Source of the DNA: Acidimicrobiales bacterium mtb01
GTDB lineage: Bacteria > Actinomycetota > Acidimicrobiia > Acidimicrobiales > Ilumatobacteraceae
NCBI GenBank assembly: GCA_004379135.1
Contig: NBNI01000006.1
Location: forward strand, 375,160-439,159
Length of the DNA: 64,000 bases
Direction: 5' to 3'
Position numbers and translations under genes: made by a program. Shown here piece by piece: positions 28,066 to 42,221 of this stretch. Under the pieces are notes generated by a model. It did no database searches and had not been told where the DNA came from. It saw only the letters and a list, made by a program, of their open reading frames with translations. Position 1 is the stretch's first letter; each line of letters begins with the position of its first letter.

Positions 28066-30606
28066 ATGGCAGTCGCCATGGCCGCGCCGTCGTCCGGATC
28101 GACTCCGGGTCCCATCATCTCGTTCGCCGAGTTCGATCGACTCCGAACGCTGGGTTCCCGGATACTCGTCGCCGACGTTCGTTGGTACCTCGACGGTCGA
28201 GACGGCCGAGCCGCCTACGAAGGCGGCCACATTCCCGGAGCGGTCTTCGTCGACGTCGACCGCGACCTGGCCGGCCACGGTGCACCCACCGAAGGTCGAC
28301 ATCCACTACCCGCACCAGACGACTTCGCACGGTCGATGACCGATCTCGGCATCGGAAACGACACCTGGGTCGTCGCCTACGACGACACCGGGGGCATGAC
28401 GGCCGGACGTCTCGTCGTCATGTTGCGGATGCTCGGCTGCGCGGCCTCTCTCCTCGACGGCGGGTTGGCCGCCTGGCTCGAGGCGCATCCCAACGAACTG
28501 GAGAAAGGTGCGAAGCGAGGTGGGGCGGGGTCCGAAGCAACCACGATCTTCACACCCGTCGCGTGGCCCGTCGACCGACTGGCTTCGGTCGACGAGGTGA
28601 AGTCGGTGATGACATCACGTTCCGTTCTCATCGACGCGCGCTCGGCCGAACGCTTCCGGGGTGAACCCAACCCGGTCGACAAACGGTTCGGTCACATTCC
28701 TGGCGCCTACAACGCGCCGTGGTCGGAGGTCCTCGACGGAGGGCGGCTTCGTTCGATTCCGGAATTGCGTCGTCATTATTCGGCGCTGTGCGTCGACACG
28801 GCCGACGACGTCATCGCGTCATGCGGTTCCGGGGTCTCGGCCTGCCTGAACGTCCTCGCGATGGAGCACGCCGGTTTCGCACCGCCGAAACTCTTCGTTG
28901 CGTCGTGGTCGGGGTGGTCGGCCGATCCGGCCAACGACGCCGAGACCGGAGACGTCGTTCCCGATCACGATCGGCATCGTGACCCGAGCACCATCCGGCG
29001 CGCGCCGTTCCGCGCCCTGGTCGAATTGCGGCGAACGCGACAACGACGACGGCTGGCCGAAGTCGAGTGGTTCGAGGCGCTGTATCGCGTCTACCTCGCG
29101 GCCTTCATCTACGGCGGCGGCATGCTCTTCGTCTCCGACCTGGTGGCCGGCGAACCCGCCTCCACGAACTTCGTGGCCGACGTCGAACGTTTCGGACCCG
29201 GCTGGCTCGGCCTGGCCGCGGTACTCGCCATCACCTTTGGACTGCGCTCCGGTAGTCGGGGTGGGCCGCTCGCACTCGAAGAGGCCGACGTGCGTCACGC
29301 GCTTCTCGCACCCATCGATCGTGCCCGCGCCCTTCGGCGTCCGGCGGTTCAACGACTGCGAACGATCGTCTTCGCAGCGACCGCGATCGGCGCCTTCGCC
29401 GGACAACTCGCCGGCCGACGCTTTCCTGGCTCCGAAATCGCCTGGGCTGGAGGTGGTGCACTGTGGGGGCTCGGTGTCGGCGCGTTGTTCGTCGCCACCG
29501 CGTTCGTCGCCCACGCCGTTCGGCTACGGCAGTCGATCTCCACGGTGATCGGCTTCGGACTCGTCGCGTGGCAAGCCGCCACCGCGTCGACCCAGGCGAT
29601 CGGGCCGGCCGACTCGCTCGGTGGACTCGCGTTGTGGGGTGAGCGAACCCGACCCATCGAATTGATCGGCCTCGCGGTGTCGCTCATCCTCCTCGTCATC
29701 GGCTCGTCCACCATCGGCCGTCAGTCGCTCGAGGCACTCTCGCGCCGCTCGGCTCTCGTGACCCAGTTGCGATTCGCGGTCACCATGCAGGATCTCCGAA
29801 CCGTGGTGCTCCTGCGCCGACAACTTTCGCACGAACAGAGCCGCCGCCGACCTTGGTTGCGTCTCCGCAGAACCGAACGTGGTTCACCCGAGTGGCGACG
29901 CACCCTGCACGGCATCGTTCGCTATCCACTCACGCGAATCATTCGTATCGCGCTGCTGTCGGCCACCGGCGGCGCGGCTGCCGCCGCCGTGATCGAGGGG
30001 TCGACACCCCTCGTGGTCGCGTCGGGACTTCTCGGCTTCATCGTCGGCCTCGAACTCCTCGAACCACTGGCACAGGAGATCGATCACGGTGAGCGAACCG
30101 ATTCGCTGCCGATCGAACGAGGCCCGTCGTACCTCAGGCTCACCTACGCGTCGGTCGCCGCGGGTGTTCCGTGCGCCGTCGTCTTCGCCGCCACCGCGGC
30201 GATTCTCGCACCCGATCACGTGGTGATCGTTCTGACCGCGACGATCCCGGCCGTCCTGGCCGGCTTGGCCGGAGCCGCCGTCAACATCGTGTCGGGTGCA
30301 CCCGATCCCGTGGCCTCCACGGCGCAGAACAACCTAATGCCACCCGAGGTCGCCGGCACGGTGAGCGTGCTGAAGGCCGTGTGGCCGGTCGCACTGGCCA
30401 CCGTCGGACAGATCCCGTTCGCGTTCGCCGGTCATGCCATCGAGAACGGCACCGGACCCGAGGCGGCGGCTCTTCGTGCGAGCATCGCCATCGTGTTGAT
30501 GGTCGGACTCGTCGCCGCGTGGGTCCATCGTCGTGATGCAATCAGCGCCTGGATCGCCAACGCCGCTCGCGAGAGTCGTCAACCACAAGGAAGCCGTGCA
30601 CCGTGA
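28066..30606 (+). CDS. Two-rhodanese sulfurtransferase fused to polytopic permease-like region
   Basis: An uninterrupted frame of 846 residues. Residues 10-310 are a complete SseA-type sulfurtransferase: an inactive rhodanese domain with DGGLAAWLEAHP and an active one with C253 in ASCGSGVSACLNVLAM, ending SWSGWSADPANDAETGD where such enzymes normally stop. With no stop codon, the frame continues through a basic linker (RRTRQRRRLAEVEWF) into about ten to twelve transmembrane segments (about 340-840) resembling DUF6297/ABC-2-type permeases. The ABC ATPase gene overlaps its end by 4 bp, so the C-terminal part is very likely the permease. It may be a true fusion, or a TTG in the linker could start the permease separately. 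An ATG at 28078 is an alternative start; the upstream GGTGGAAAG supports 28066. Confidence 0.75.
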   Translation: MAVAMAAPSSGSTPGPIISFAEFDRLRTLGSRILVADVRWYLDGRDGRAAYEGGHIPGAVFVDVDRDLAGHGAPTEGRHPLPAPDDFARSMTDLGIGNDTWVVAYDDTGGMTAGRLVVMLRMLGCAASLLDGGLAAWLEAHPNELEKGAKRGGAGSEATTIFTPVAWPVDRLASVDEVKSVMTSRSVLIDARSAERFRGEPNPVDKRFGHIPGAYNAPWSEVLDGGRLRSIPELRRHYSALCVDTADDVIASCGSGVSACLNVLAMEHAGFAPPKLFVASWSGWSADPANDAETGDVVPDHDRHRDPSTIRRAPFRALVELRRTRQRRRLAEVEWFEALYRVYLAAFIYGGGMLFVSDLVAGEPASTNFVADVERFGPGWLGLAAVLAITFGLRSGSRGGPLALEEADVRHALLAPIDRARALRRPAVQRLRTIVFAATAIGAFAGQLAGRRFPGSEIAWAGGGALWGLGVGALFVATAFVAHAVRLRQSISTVIGFGLVAWQAATASTQAIGPADSLGGLALWGERTRPIELIGLAVSLILLVIGSSTIGRQSLEALSRRSALVTQLRFAVTMQDLRTVVLLRRQLSHEQSRRRPWLRLRRTERGSPEWRRTLHGIVRYPLTRIIRIALLSATGGAAAAAVIEGSTPLVVASGLLGFIVGLELLEPLAQEIDHGERTDSLPIERGPSYLRLTYASVAAGVPCAVVFAATAAILAPDHVVIVLTATIPAVLAGLAGAAVNIVSGAPDPVASTAQNNLMPPEVAGTVSVLKAVWPVALATVGQIPFAFAGHAIENGTGPEAAALRASIAIVLMVGLVAAWVHRRDAISAWIANAARESRQPQGSRAP

Positions 30607-31355
30607 CATCGAACAATCGCCATCCTCGTCCACCTGCGAACGGAACAGTGGCCGACCCGGTCGAGCGCGCCGCATTCGTGACCCGAGGCGTCACCAAGGA
30701 CTACGGCGACGGTCCGGTGCTGCATCCGCTGTCGATCACGATCGACTCGGGCAGCAAGGTCGCCCTCATCGGACACAATGGGTCGGGCAAGACGACGCTG
30801 TTGCGCATCGCGGCCGGGCTGCTCGATGCCACCGGCGGCTCGATCGAAATCCACGGAAGCAAACCAGGTTCGCTGGAAGCGCGCCGCCATGTGAGCTACT
30901 TGGCCGACACGCCGGTGTTCTACGACGATCTGTCGGTGTGGGAGCACCTCGAGTACGTGGCGCGAATGCACGACGTCGGTGACTGGCAGCGAACCGGGAC
31001 CCGATTGCTCGACCGACTCGGCATCACCGATCGAGCCGACGATCTTCCGTCGCGATTCAGCCGCGGTCTGAAGCAGAAGGCCGGAATCGCACTCGCGTTC
31101 GTTCGCCCGTTCGACGTCCTTCTCGTCGACGAGCCATTCGTCGGACTCGATGCCGCCGGCAAGGAGGCTCTGCTAGCCCTCCTCGACGACATCGGTGACG
31201 CCACCGCGATCGTCGCCACCCACGAACTCGGCTTCGTCGCGCGCGTGGATCGTCTGATCGCTCTGCGTGACGGACGACTCATCCACGACGGGTCCCCCGA
31301 TGGCGCCGAGGCCCGCGATCTCGTCGCCACCGAGGGGACGAACAACGAGAGCTGA
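30603..31355 (+). CDS. ABC transporter ATP-binding protein
   Basis: A 250-residue ATPase. Walker A is GHNGSGKTT (about 58-66), the signature region is FSRGLKQKAGIALAF, Walker B is VLLVDEPFVGLD and the switch His is in VATHELGF. The signature is the degenerate form seen in ABC-2-type exporters. It overlaps the permease-like gene by 4 bp (GTGA). The pair probably makes an exporter of unknown substrate. Confidence 0.92.
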   Translation: MTSNNRHPRPPANGTVADPVERAAFVTRGVTKDYGDGPVLHPLSITIDSGSKVALIGHNGSGKTTLLRIAAGLLDATGGSIEIHGSKPGSLEARRHVSYLADTPVFYDDLSVWEHLEYVARMHDVGDWQRTGTRLLDRLGITDRADDLPSRFSRGLKQKAGIALAFVRPFDVLLVDEPFVGLDAAGKEALLALLDDIGDATAIVATHELGFVARVDRLIALRDGRLIHDGSPDGAEARDLVATEGTNNES

Positions 31356-31397
31356 CTCCGCCGAAAGGTCCGAACGACCCATCGGTACACTCGACCC

Positions 31398-31757
31398 ATG
31401 AAGGAATTCTCGTCGGTGAAGGTGTCGGCCTTCGACAGCGACTCGCTCGCTTCCACGCTCACCGCCAAGTCGGCCGAAGGCTGGACCGTCGTCTCCATCG
31501 TGTCGGTTCTTGACGGAGCCGAACTGGTCGCTTTCCTGAGCCGCGAAGCCACGAGCAGTGCAGCCAGCACGAACAGCACGGCCAACACAATCAGTGCTCC
31601 GGCGACGCCGACGGCGACGAACACGACGCCGTCGGTTCCCGCCGATTGGTACAAGGATCCGGCCGGCCGCTACGAATACCGCTACTGGGACGGAACGAAG
31701 TGGACCGAGCATGTCTCGCGGGCCGGAACCGTCCTCAAGGATCCGCCCACTCCGTGA
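31398..31757 (+). CDS. DUF2510-domain protein
   Basis: A 119-residue protein. Residues about 84-112 form a DUF2510 motif (PADWYKDPAGRYEYRYWDG, then KWTEHVS), a short Trp-rich module found in actinobacterial envelope proteins. The N-terminal 55 residues resemble DUF4177-like beta-alpha units (LTAKSAEGWTVVSIVSVL), joined by a Ser/Thr/Ala-rich linker. No transmembrane helix is obvious. Function unknown. Confidence 0.8.
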   Translation: MKEFSSVKVSAFDSDSLASTLTAKSAEGWTVVSIVSVLDGAELVAFLSREATSSAASTNSTANTISAPATPTATNTTPSVPADWYKDPAGRYEYRYWDGTKWTEHVSRAGTVLKDPPTP

Positions 31758-31783
31758 GTCGACTGCACTGACGAGCCACTGCC

Positions 31784-37153
<5,370 letters not shown>

Positions 37154-37233
37154 GATGACGACGAAAGTAGTGAGGCTCGCCTCTCAGTTGGCGGATACCC
37201 GTGTCACTCGTGACGGTAGCGACCGAGTTCGTG

Positions 37234-37821
37234 TCAGTTGTACTGCTCGGGCAACTCGAACCAGATCGTGAGCGCGTACTTCACTCCGGAACGGAGCGGC
37301 AGGGTCTGGTGCGGGTGGGTCACGAGCGACGGCCAGGCGAGAAGCGAGCCGACCGGTACGTCGCGATTGGTGAACTGCTGACGCGGGAAGTCGAGTTCGG
37401 CACCCTCGTAGCCGTCGTTCAACTTCACCGACGCCGACAGTTGGGCGACGTCGTGGTGGATGCGCAGTTCGGTCTGCGAGTCGCTCGAGTACTTGATGAC
37501 GAAGACGTCGCGCAGGCCGTGGTAGTCGATGAGCGGCCATTCGCGCCGAAGAATCGGCCAGACGCGGACACCGAGATCGTTCTGCACCGCTTCGAACAGC
37601 GCGGGACTGATGGCGGCCAGGCTCACTTCGTGCCCGGGAACCGGGTCCTCCGGTTGCGGGCTGAAGCCACCCACCGCTTCGGCGGCGCGGATCACGGCCG
37701 CGCACATCGCCGGCGTCCAGAACGGAAGGACCAACAGATCAGGACCGACGACCCGCAGGCCGTCGGTCGGGTCGATCGCGTCGTCGTATGCGAGCACGCG
37801 TTGCAGGTCGTCGAGACTCAT
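37234..37821 (-). CDS. Fe(II)/2-oxoglutarate oxygenase (prolyl-4-hydroxylase-like)
   Basis: A 195-residue protein. The iron ligands are H122-x-D124 (LRIHHDVAQLS) and H169 or H171 (LVTHPHQTLPL); a basic residue (R177 or K181 in RSGVKYALTIWF) would bind 2-oxoglutarate. YEGAELDFPRQQF is family-typical. The ATG at 37821 overlaps the gluQ stop in TGATG, so it is translationally coupled to gluQ. The frame is open a further 60 bp upstream. The substrate is unknown. Confidence 0.82.
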   Translation of the reverse strand: MSLDDLQRVLAYDDAIDPTDGLRVVGPDLLVLPFWTPAMCAAVIRAAEAVGGFSPQPEDPVPGHEVSLAAISPALFEAVQNDLGVRVWPILRREWPLIDYHGLRDVFVIKYSSDSQTELRIHHDVAQLSASVKLNDGYEGAELDFPRQQFTNRDVPVGSLLAWPSLVTHPHQTLPLRSGVKYALTIWFELPEQYN

Positions 37822-38735
37822 CACCCTCGAGTCTGCCAGCGGGTCGGGATCGTCCATGGGCTCTTCATGATCAGGGACCACTCGAAGACGCGAGCCACCT
37901 CGACCAACGGCCCCGCCGGCAGGCCGAGGCTCGTCAGAAGCTCGTCGCGCACGCCGTCGACGGATTCGCCGACGGCGGCCAGATCGTCGAGGGTCACCGC
38001 GCCGTGTCGCTTCGCCAACCGCTCACCGTCAGCACCCAGGACGAGCGGAACGTGCGCGTACTCGGGAGTGGGATGACCGAGTAGCCGCTGCAGATGAATC
38101 TGCCGCGGGGTCGACGACAGCAAGTCGTCGCCGCGAACCACTTGCGTGACCCCCTGCCACGCATCGTCCACGACCACGGCCAGGTTGTACGCCGGAACAC
38201 CATCGTTTCGACGGAGAACGACATCGTCGACGGCGCCCCGATACGCACCGCGAATCGCGTCGACCAACTCGCATTCCTCGCCGTCGGTCCGCAACCGAAT
38301 TGCCGGTGAACGTCCGCTTCGTCGTTCGTCCCTCTCGGCACGACTCAGATCGCGGCACATGCCCGGATACGCGCCATCGGGAAGCGCGCCGTGCGGTGCA
38401 CTGGCCGCTTCGCGAATCTCGCGCCGCGAGCAGAAGCACTCGTAGGTGAGTCCACGATTCGTCAAGTCGGCGATGACCTCGTCGTACACAGCGAAACGAT
38501 CGCTCTGGCGAACGACCGCCGCGTCGAACTCCATGCCGAGAGCACGAATATCCCGTATCTGCGATAGCTCATGGTCGAACGAACTGTTGGCACGGTCGAG
38601 GTCCTCGATCCGAACCACGAAGTCTCCGCCAGCGGAGCGAGCGGCGACGTACGCGACGATCGCGGTGCGCAGATTGCCGACGTGCAGCACTCCGGTCGGC
38701 GACGGGGCGAAACGTCCGCGACTCACGGTTCTCAT
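37821..38735 (-). CDS. gluQ: Glutamyl-Q tRNA(Asp) synthetase
   Basis: A 304-residue GluRS-like catalytic domain without the anticodon-binding part. The HIGH-type motif is in SPTGVLHVGNLRTAI, zinc ligands are in YECFCSRREI and YPGMCRDLS, and the KMSKS-like loop is GERLAKRHGAVTL. Family members attach glutamate to queuosine at the wobble position of tRNA-Asp. The start at 38735 (MRTVSRGRFAPSPTG) is typical. It is first in a minus-strand run with the 2OG oxygenase, L,D-transpeptidase and lacZ. Confidence 0.92.
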   Translation of the reverse strand: MRTVSRGRFAPSPTGVLHVGNLRTAIVAYVAARSAGGDFVVRIEDLDRANSSFDHELSQIRDIRALGMEFDAAVVRQSDRFAVYDEVIADLTNRGLTYECFCSRREIREAASAPHGALPDGAYPGMCRDLSRAERDERRSGRSPAIRLRTDGEECELVDAIRGAYRGAVDDVVLRRNDGVPAYNLAVVVDDAWQGVTQVVRGDDLLSSTPRQIHLQRLLGHPTPEYAHVPLVLGADGERLAKRHGAVTLDDLAAVGESVDGVRDELLTSLGLPAGPLVEVARVFEWSLIMKSPWTIPTRWQTRG

Positions 38736-38793
38736 TGTCGCCAATCGGCGGGCCGAATCGCACGGACCCCGAAAATTCTGGTGAGATGATTCG

Positions 38794-39219
38794 GTGACTT
38801 CCCGACGGTTCGACACGAACTGGCGCCAGCCCGAACGGCGCGAATCGGGGCGACGGGCCCGGATGGCCGAGATCCTCGCCCGTGACGGCGCCGAATGCAT
38901 CTGGTGCCGCCGGCCGATCGACGTCGGACTCGTGGAGGCCACGACCGAGCATCTCGTGCCTCGCATCAAAGGCGGACCGAGCATCATCGAGAACGAGGTC
39001 GCCGCGTGTCGGCGTTGCAACGGTCAGCGCGGTCACGTCACTCCGGCCGAGTGGATCGACGAGTGCGAACGGCGCGGTTGGGAACCCAATCGCACGGCAG
39101 TCATCGCCGCGCTACGACGACTGGAGACCGCCTTCGCCGAGCGCGGAGGCATGCGCCGCATTCGGCCCTACGTCGCATCGCAGTTGCGACGACTCACGAA
39201 GCACGAACGCAAGAACTAG
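38794..39219 (+). CDS. HNH endonuclease-type protein
   Basis: A 141-residue protein. The HNH core is seen as CIWC (about 34-37), TEHLVPRIKGGPSIIENEV and ACRRCN, the Cys4-type zinc frame with the His-Asn positions. The C-terminus is helical and basic. It stands alone, divergent from gluQ and convergent (4-bp overlap) with the haloalkane dehalogenase. Family members range from repair or restriction nucleases to mobile-element proteins. Confidence 0.85.
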   Translation: MTSRRFDTNWRQPERRESGRRARMAEILARDGAECIWCRRPIDVGLVEATTEHLVPRIKGGPSIIENEVAACRRCNGQRGHVTPAEWIDECERRGWEPNRTAVIAALRRLETAFAERGGMRRIRPYVASQLRRLTKHERKN

Positions 39220-40130
39220 TGCGTCTTGGCCACGAACGCGTTGACCGCCGACGCGAATTCGGGGCCGCGGTCCTCCTGCAAGAAGTGTCCTCCGCCCACG
39301 ATCGTTTGATGTGGCATACCGGCGGCACCCGGCACGTTCTTGCGAAAGATCCATTCGCCGTTGCGCGTCACCGGGTCGCTGTCACCGAACATGGTGACGA
39401 AAGGCTTCGTCCATGACCGCAAGAGTTCCCAGGCCTCGCGATTGGGTTTGCTCGACGGGTCGTTCAACGACGCCGGCACGAGGGACGGCATGATTTTCGG
39501 CCCGGCCTTGTATTCCTCCGTTGGGAACGGCGCGTCGTACGCGGCCATCACGCCGGGTGCGAGCGGCTTGCTCGTGCATCCACCTTGGATGATTCCCGAC
39601 GTCGGGAACGGATCGGCTTTCTGGCTGAACTCGCGCCATTTCAAGAAGGCTTCGTTCGGCTCGGGATCGCCGGTGGGCAATCCGGTGTTGGCCACGACGA
39701 TGCGCGCGAATCGTTGCGGCAGCGCCAAGGCGACCCGCAAGCCGATCAAGCCGCCCCAGTCCTGGCACACCAGCGTGAGGTTGTGCAGGTTGTTGGCGAG
39801 GAGCCACTGGCTCATCCAGTCGACGTGACGCTCGTAGGTGTGATCGGTCATCTTCGCGGGCTTGTCGCTGCGACCGAAGCCGACCAGATCGGGAGCGATG
39901 ACGCGGTGACCGGCCGCCACGAAGACGGGAATCATCGTGCGGTAGAGATACGCCCAGGTGGGTTCGCCGTGCATGCACAGAATGGTCTCGTTCGCGTCAG
40001 TCGGGCCCGCGTCCACGTGATGCACGCGCAAATCGGTTCCGTCGTGAGCTGTGACGTCGGTGTACACCGGGTCGTACGGCCAATGCGGAAGGTTGGCGAA
40101 TGCCGAGTCGGGTGTGCGCAACACGTCCAT
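39216..40130 (-). CDS. Haloalkane dehalogenase (subfamily I-like alpha/beta hydrolase)
   Basis: A 304-residue alpha/beta hydrolase. The oxyanion motif is HGEPTWAYLYR, and the nucleophile Asp with halide-binding Trp is in LVCQDWGGLIGLR. The acid is in TMFGDSDPVT and the catalytic His in GGGHFLQEDRGPE. HGEPTW and QDWGG together are characteristic of haloalkane dehalogenases rather than epoxide hydrolases. It hydrolyses carbon-halogen bonds; the natural substrate is unknown. Confidence 0.88.
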   Translation of the reverse strand: MDVLRTPDSAFANLPHWPYDPVYTDVTAHDGTDLRVHHVDAGPTDANETILCMHGEPTWAYLYRTMIPVFVAAGHRVIAPDLVGFGRSDKPAKMTDHTYERHVDWMSQWLLANNLHNLTLVCQDWGGLIGLRVALALPQRFARIVVANTGLPTGDPEPNEAFLKWREFSQKADPFPTSGIIQGGCTSKPLAPGVMAAYDAPFPTEEYKAGPKIMPSLVPASLNDPSSKPNREAWELLRSWTKPFVTMFGDSDPVTRNGEWIFRKNVPGAAGMPHQTIVGGGHFLQEDRGPEFASAVNAFVAKTH

Positions 40131-40184
40131 CGCTTCGATGGTAGCGACCGGCCGAGCGTCGATGGTGAGCCCTCGCGACGAACG

Positions 40185-41210
40185 TCAGGGCAAGCGGTAC
40201 GTGCTCGACAGCCGCGCCGGGCCGTCGTCGTCCACCACCACGAGCCGACCCTCGTCGGTCAACTGCGTGAGGTGAGCGAGAACACTGCGCGCGGCCGGGA
40301 TGTGCAGTTCTGGTGCGACGGCCGCGTACATCCGCCTCACCATGGGAGCCACGGTGACGATGCCGTCGGCGACACAGGCCAGAACCTGGGCCTCGCGCGC
40401 GAGGCGATGGTCGTAATAGGCCGTGAGAAACGGCACCGGGTCGGTGACGGGGCCGCCGTGGGTGGGCCACAACACGCGATCGCCACGCTTCTGCACCTTG
40501 GCGAGTGACGAGAGGTAATCGCGCATGTCGCCGTCGGGCGGCGACACGATGGTGGTGCTCCAACCCATGATGTGGTCACCCGTGAACAAGGCCTGTTCTT
40601 CGTCGAGGGCCACGCACATGTGATTCGAGGTGTGCCCAGGAGTGTGAACGGCCCGCAGCGTCCAACCATCCCCCGCCACGGCGACGTCGCCGTCGTCGAT
40701 CTGGATGTCGGGAACGAAGTCGGTGTCGACCGATTCGCGCATCTCCATGTCGTCCGGATCGAGTCCGGCCTTGCGCGCGATCTCGCGTTCTTCCTCGATC
40801 TGCTCGGCGGTCTTGGGCGGCGGGGCCAAGGACTCCATGACCTTCATGTCGGCATCGTTGTCGAGGATTCCCACGTCGCCGTGCGGCTTCCACGACACCG
40901 TTGGTGCGCCCGTGAGTTCGCGGGCCCACGCGGCCAGGCCCACGTGATCGGTGTGGCAATGGGTGATCACGATCGCTCGCACATGGTGGTCGCGAACCGC
41001 CGCTTCGAGGGCCCGGCGGTGTTCGGGCAGATCGGGACCCGGGTCGATGACCGCGATGTCGTCACCGGCACCGACCACGTAGGTGCCGGTTCCGGTGAAC
41101 GTGAACCGCGATGGGTTGCGGGCGACGACGCGGCGAATGAGCGGGCTCACCGACGCGACGGTTCCGTACTCGAGCGCATCGATCGGAGGGACGAAGGGAA
41201 TGCCGGCCAT
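40185..41210 (-). CDS. MBL-fold hydrolase (LACTB2-like)
   Basis: A 341-residue metallo-beta-lactamase-fold protein. The metal site is in VITHCHTDHVGLAAW; further ligands are in VHTPGHTSNHMC and LFTGDHIMGW. A winged-helix-like C-terminal domain follows (about 280-341). This layout matches LACTB2/RNase-like or glyoxalase II-like hydrolases. An unusual charged insertion (MESLAPPPKTAEQIEEEREI) sits at about 125-150. It lies 6 bp after the asparaginase gene on the same strand. Confidence 0.85.
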   Translation of the reverse strand: MAGIPFVPPIDALEYGTVASVSPLIRRVVARNPSRFTFTGTGTYVVGAGDDIAVIDPGPDLPEHRRALEAAVRDHHVRAIVITHCHTDHVGLAAWARELTGAPTVSWKPHGDVGILDNDADMKVMESLAPPPKTAEQIEEEREIARKAGLDPDDMEMRESVDTDFVPDIQIDDGDVAVAGDGWTLRAVHTPGHTSNHMCVALDEEQALFTGDHIMGWSTTIVSPPDGDMRDYLSSLAKVQKRGDRVLWPTHGGPVTDPVPFLTAYYDHRLAREAQVLACVADGIVTVAPMVRRMYAAVAPELHIPAARSVLAHLTQLTDEGRLVVVDDDGPARLSSTYRLP

Positions 41211-41216
41211 GAGAGA

Positions 41217-42221
41217 TCAGTTCCGGCCGCCGACTGCGGCGGCCAGTAGCCCGACGATACGCACCTCGCCCACCGGTCGTCCATGGCCGAGGATCGGCGA
41301 GGCGAACGCGGCCGGGTCGACCGATGACGTGTCGATGCCGAGCAACGACAAAGCACCCTGCATGATCGGCGGACGCGCGCGATTGGCCCCGTCGGCGACC
41401 TTCATGGCCACCGCTCGACCGTCGGGAAGCGCCACCGCGAACACCCCTTCGGCACCGTCCTTGGCCATCAGACCGGGCACGCCCTCCATGAGGAGAGACA
41501 CGTCGCGCTTCGGCCCGCCCACCATCACGGGATGAGAGCTCATGGCGCGATGAACGCGCTCGCCGTGCCCACCCGCTCCGCCGGTGGCCAGATTTCGGAA
41601 CGCTCGGGCCAGACCCAACAAGCCGATCACATGCGCGGGTGCTCCACAACCGTCGACACCAATGGCCGCAACTCGACTCGAAGCGAGCGCCGGCAACGAA
41701 TCGGTGATGGCGCGCTGCAGCGGGTGATCCTCGCGGAGATACGACGAGTCGCGAGGCCATCCGGCCGCCACACAAGTGGCCAGCATTCCCGCGTGCTTGC
41801 CCGAGCAGTTCTGCTGGAGCGACGACTGCGCGCCACCGCGACGCAGAACTTCGCTCGCCTCGTGATCGTCGAGCGGAAGATCGGGAGTGTTGGCCAGGGC
41901 CGACTCGTCGAGGCCGACGGACGCCAGGATGCGACGCACACCGTCGAGGTGTTGCGCCAGCCCGTCGTGACTGGAACACACCAAGGCGAGGAGTTCGTCG
42001 GGCAGATCGAGACCGGCGGCGAGCATGGCGTTGGCCTGCAGCGGCTTCATCGACGAACGCGGGTAGATCTCGAGATCGGGATCACCCGCGGCGAAAGCGA
42101 TCCGCCCGTCGGCGTCGAGAGCGACGACAGCCGCATGGTGCACCGATTCGAGTCGTCCGCTTCGATACGAGGCGGCGATCGGCTCGTATCCGGACAACGG
42201 GTCGACCGCGTCGTTGGTCAT
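41217..42221 (-). CDS. Asparaginase II-family protein
   Basis: A 334-residue protein of the asparaginase II (PF06089) family. Seen are YRSGRLESVHHAAVVALD, YPRSSMKPLQANAML, VCSSHDGLAQHL, QQNCSGKHAGMLATCV and GVDGCGAPAHVIGL. It should hydrolyse asparagine to aspartate and ammonia, or be involved in nitrogen sensing as in some relatives. It overlaps the membrane transporter-like gene upstream by 4 bp. Confidence 0.88.
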   Translation of the reverse strand: MTNDAVDPLSGYEPIAASYRSGRLESVHHAAVVALDADGRIAFAAGDPDLEIYPRSSMKPLQANAMLAAGLDLPDELLALVCSSHDGLAQHLDGVRRILASVGLDESALANTPDLPLDDHEASEVLRRGGAQSSLQQNCSGKHAGMLATCVAAGWPRDSSYLREDHPLQRAITDSLPALASSRVAAIGVDGCGAPAHVIGLLGLARAFRNLATGGAGGHGERVHRAMSSHPVMVGGPKRDVSLLMEGVPGLMAKDGAEGVFAVALPDGRAVAMKVADGANRARPPIMQGALSLLGIDTSSVDPAAFASPILGHGRPVGEVRIVGLLAAAVGGRN

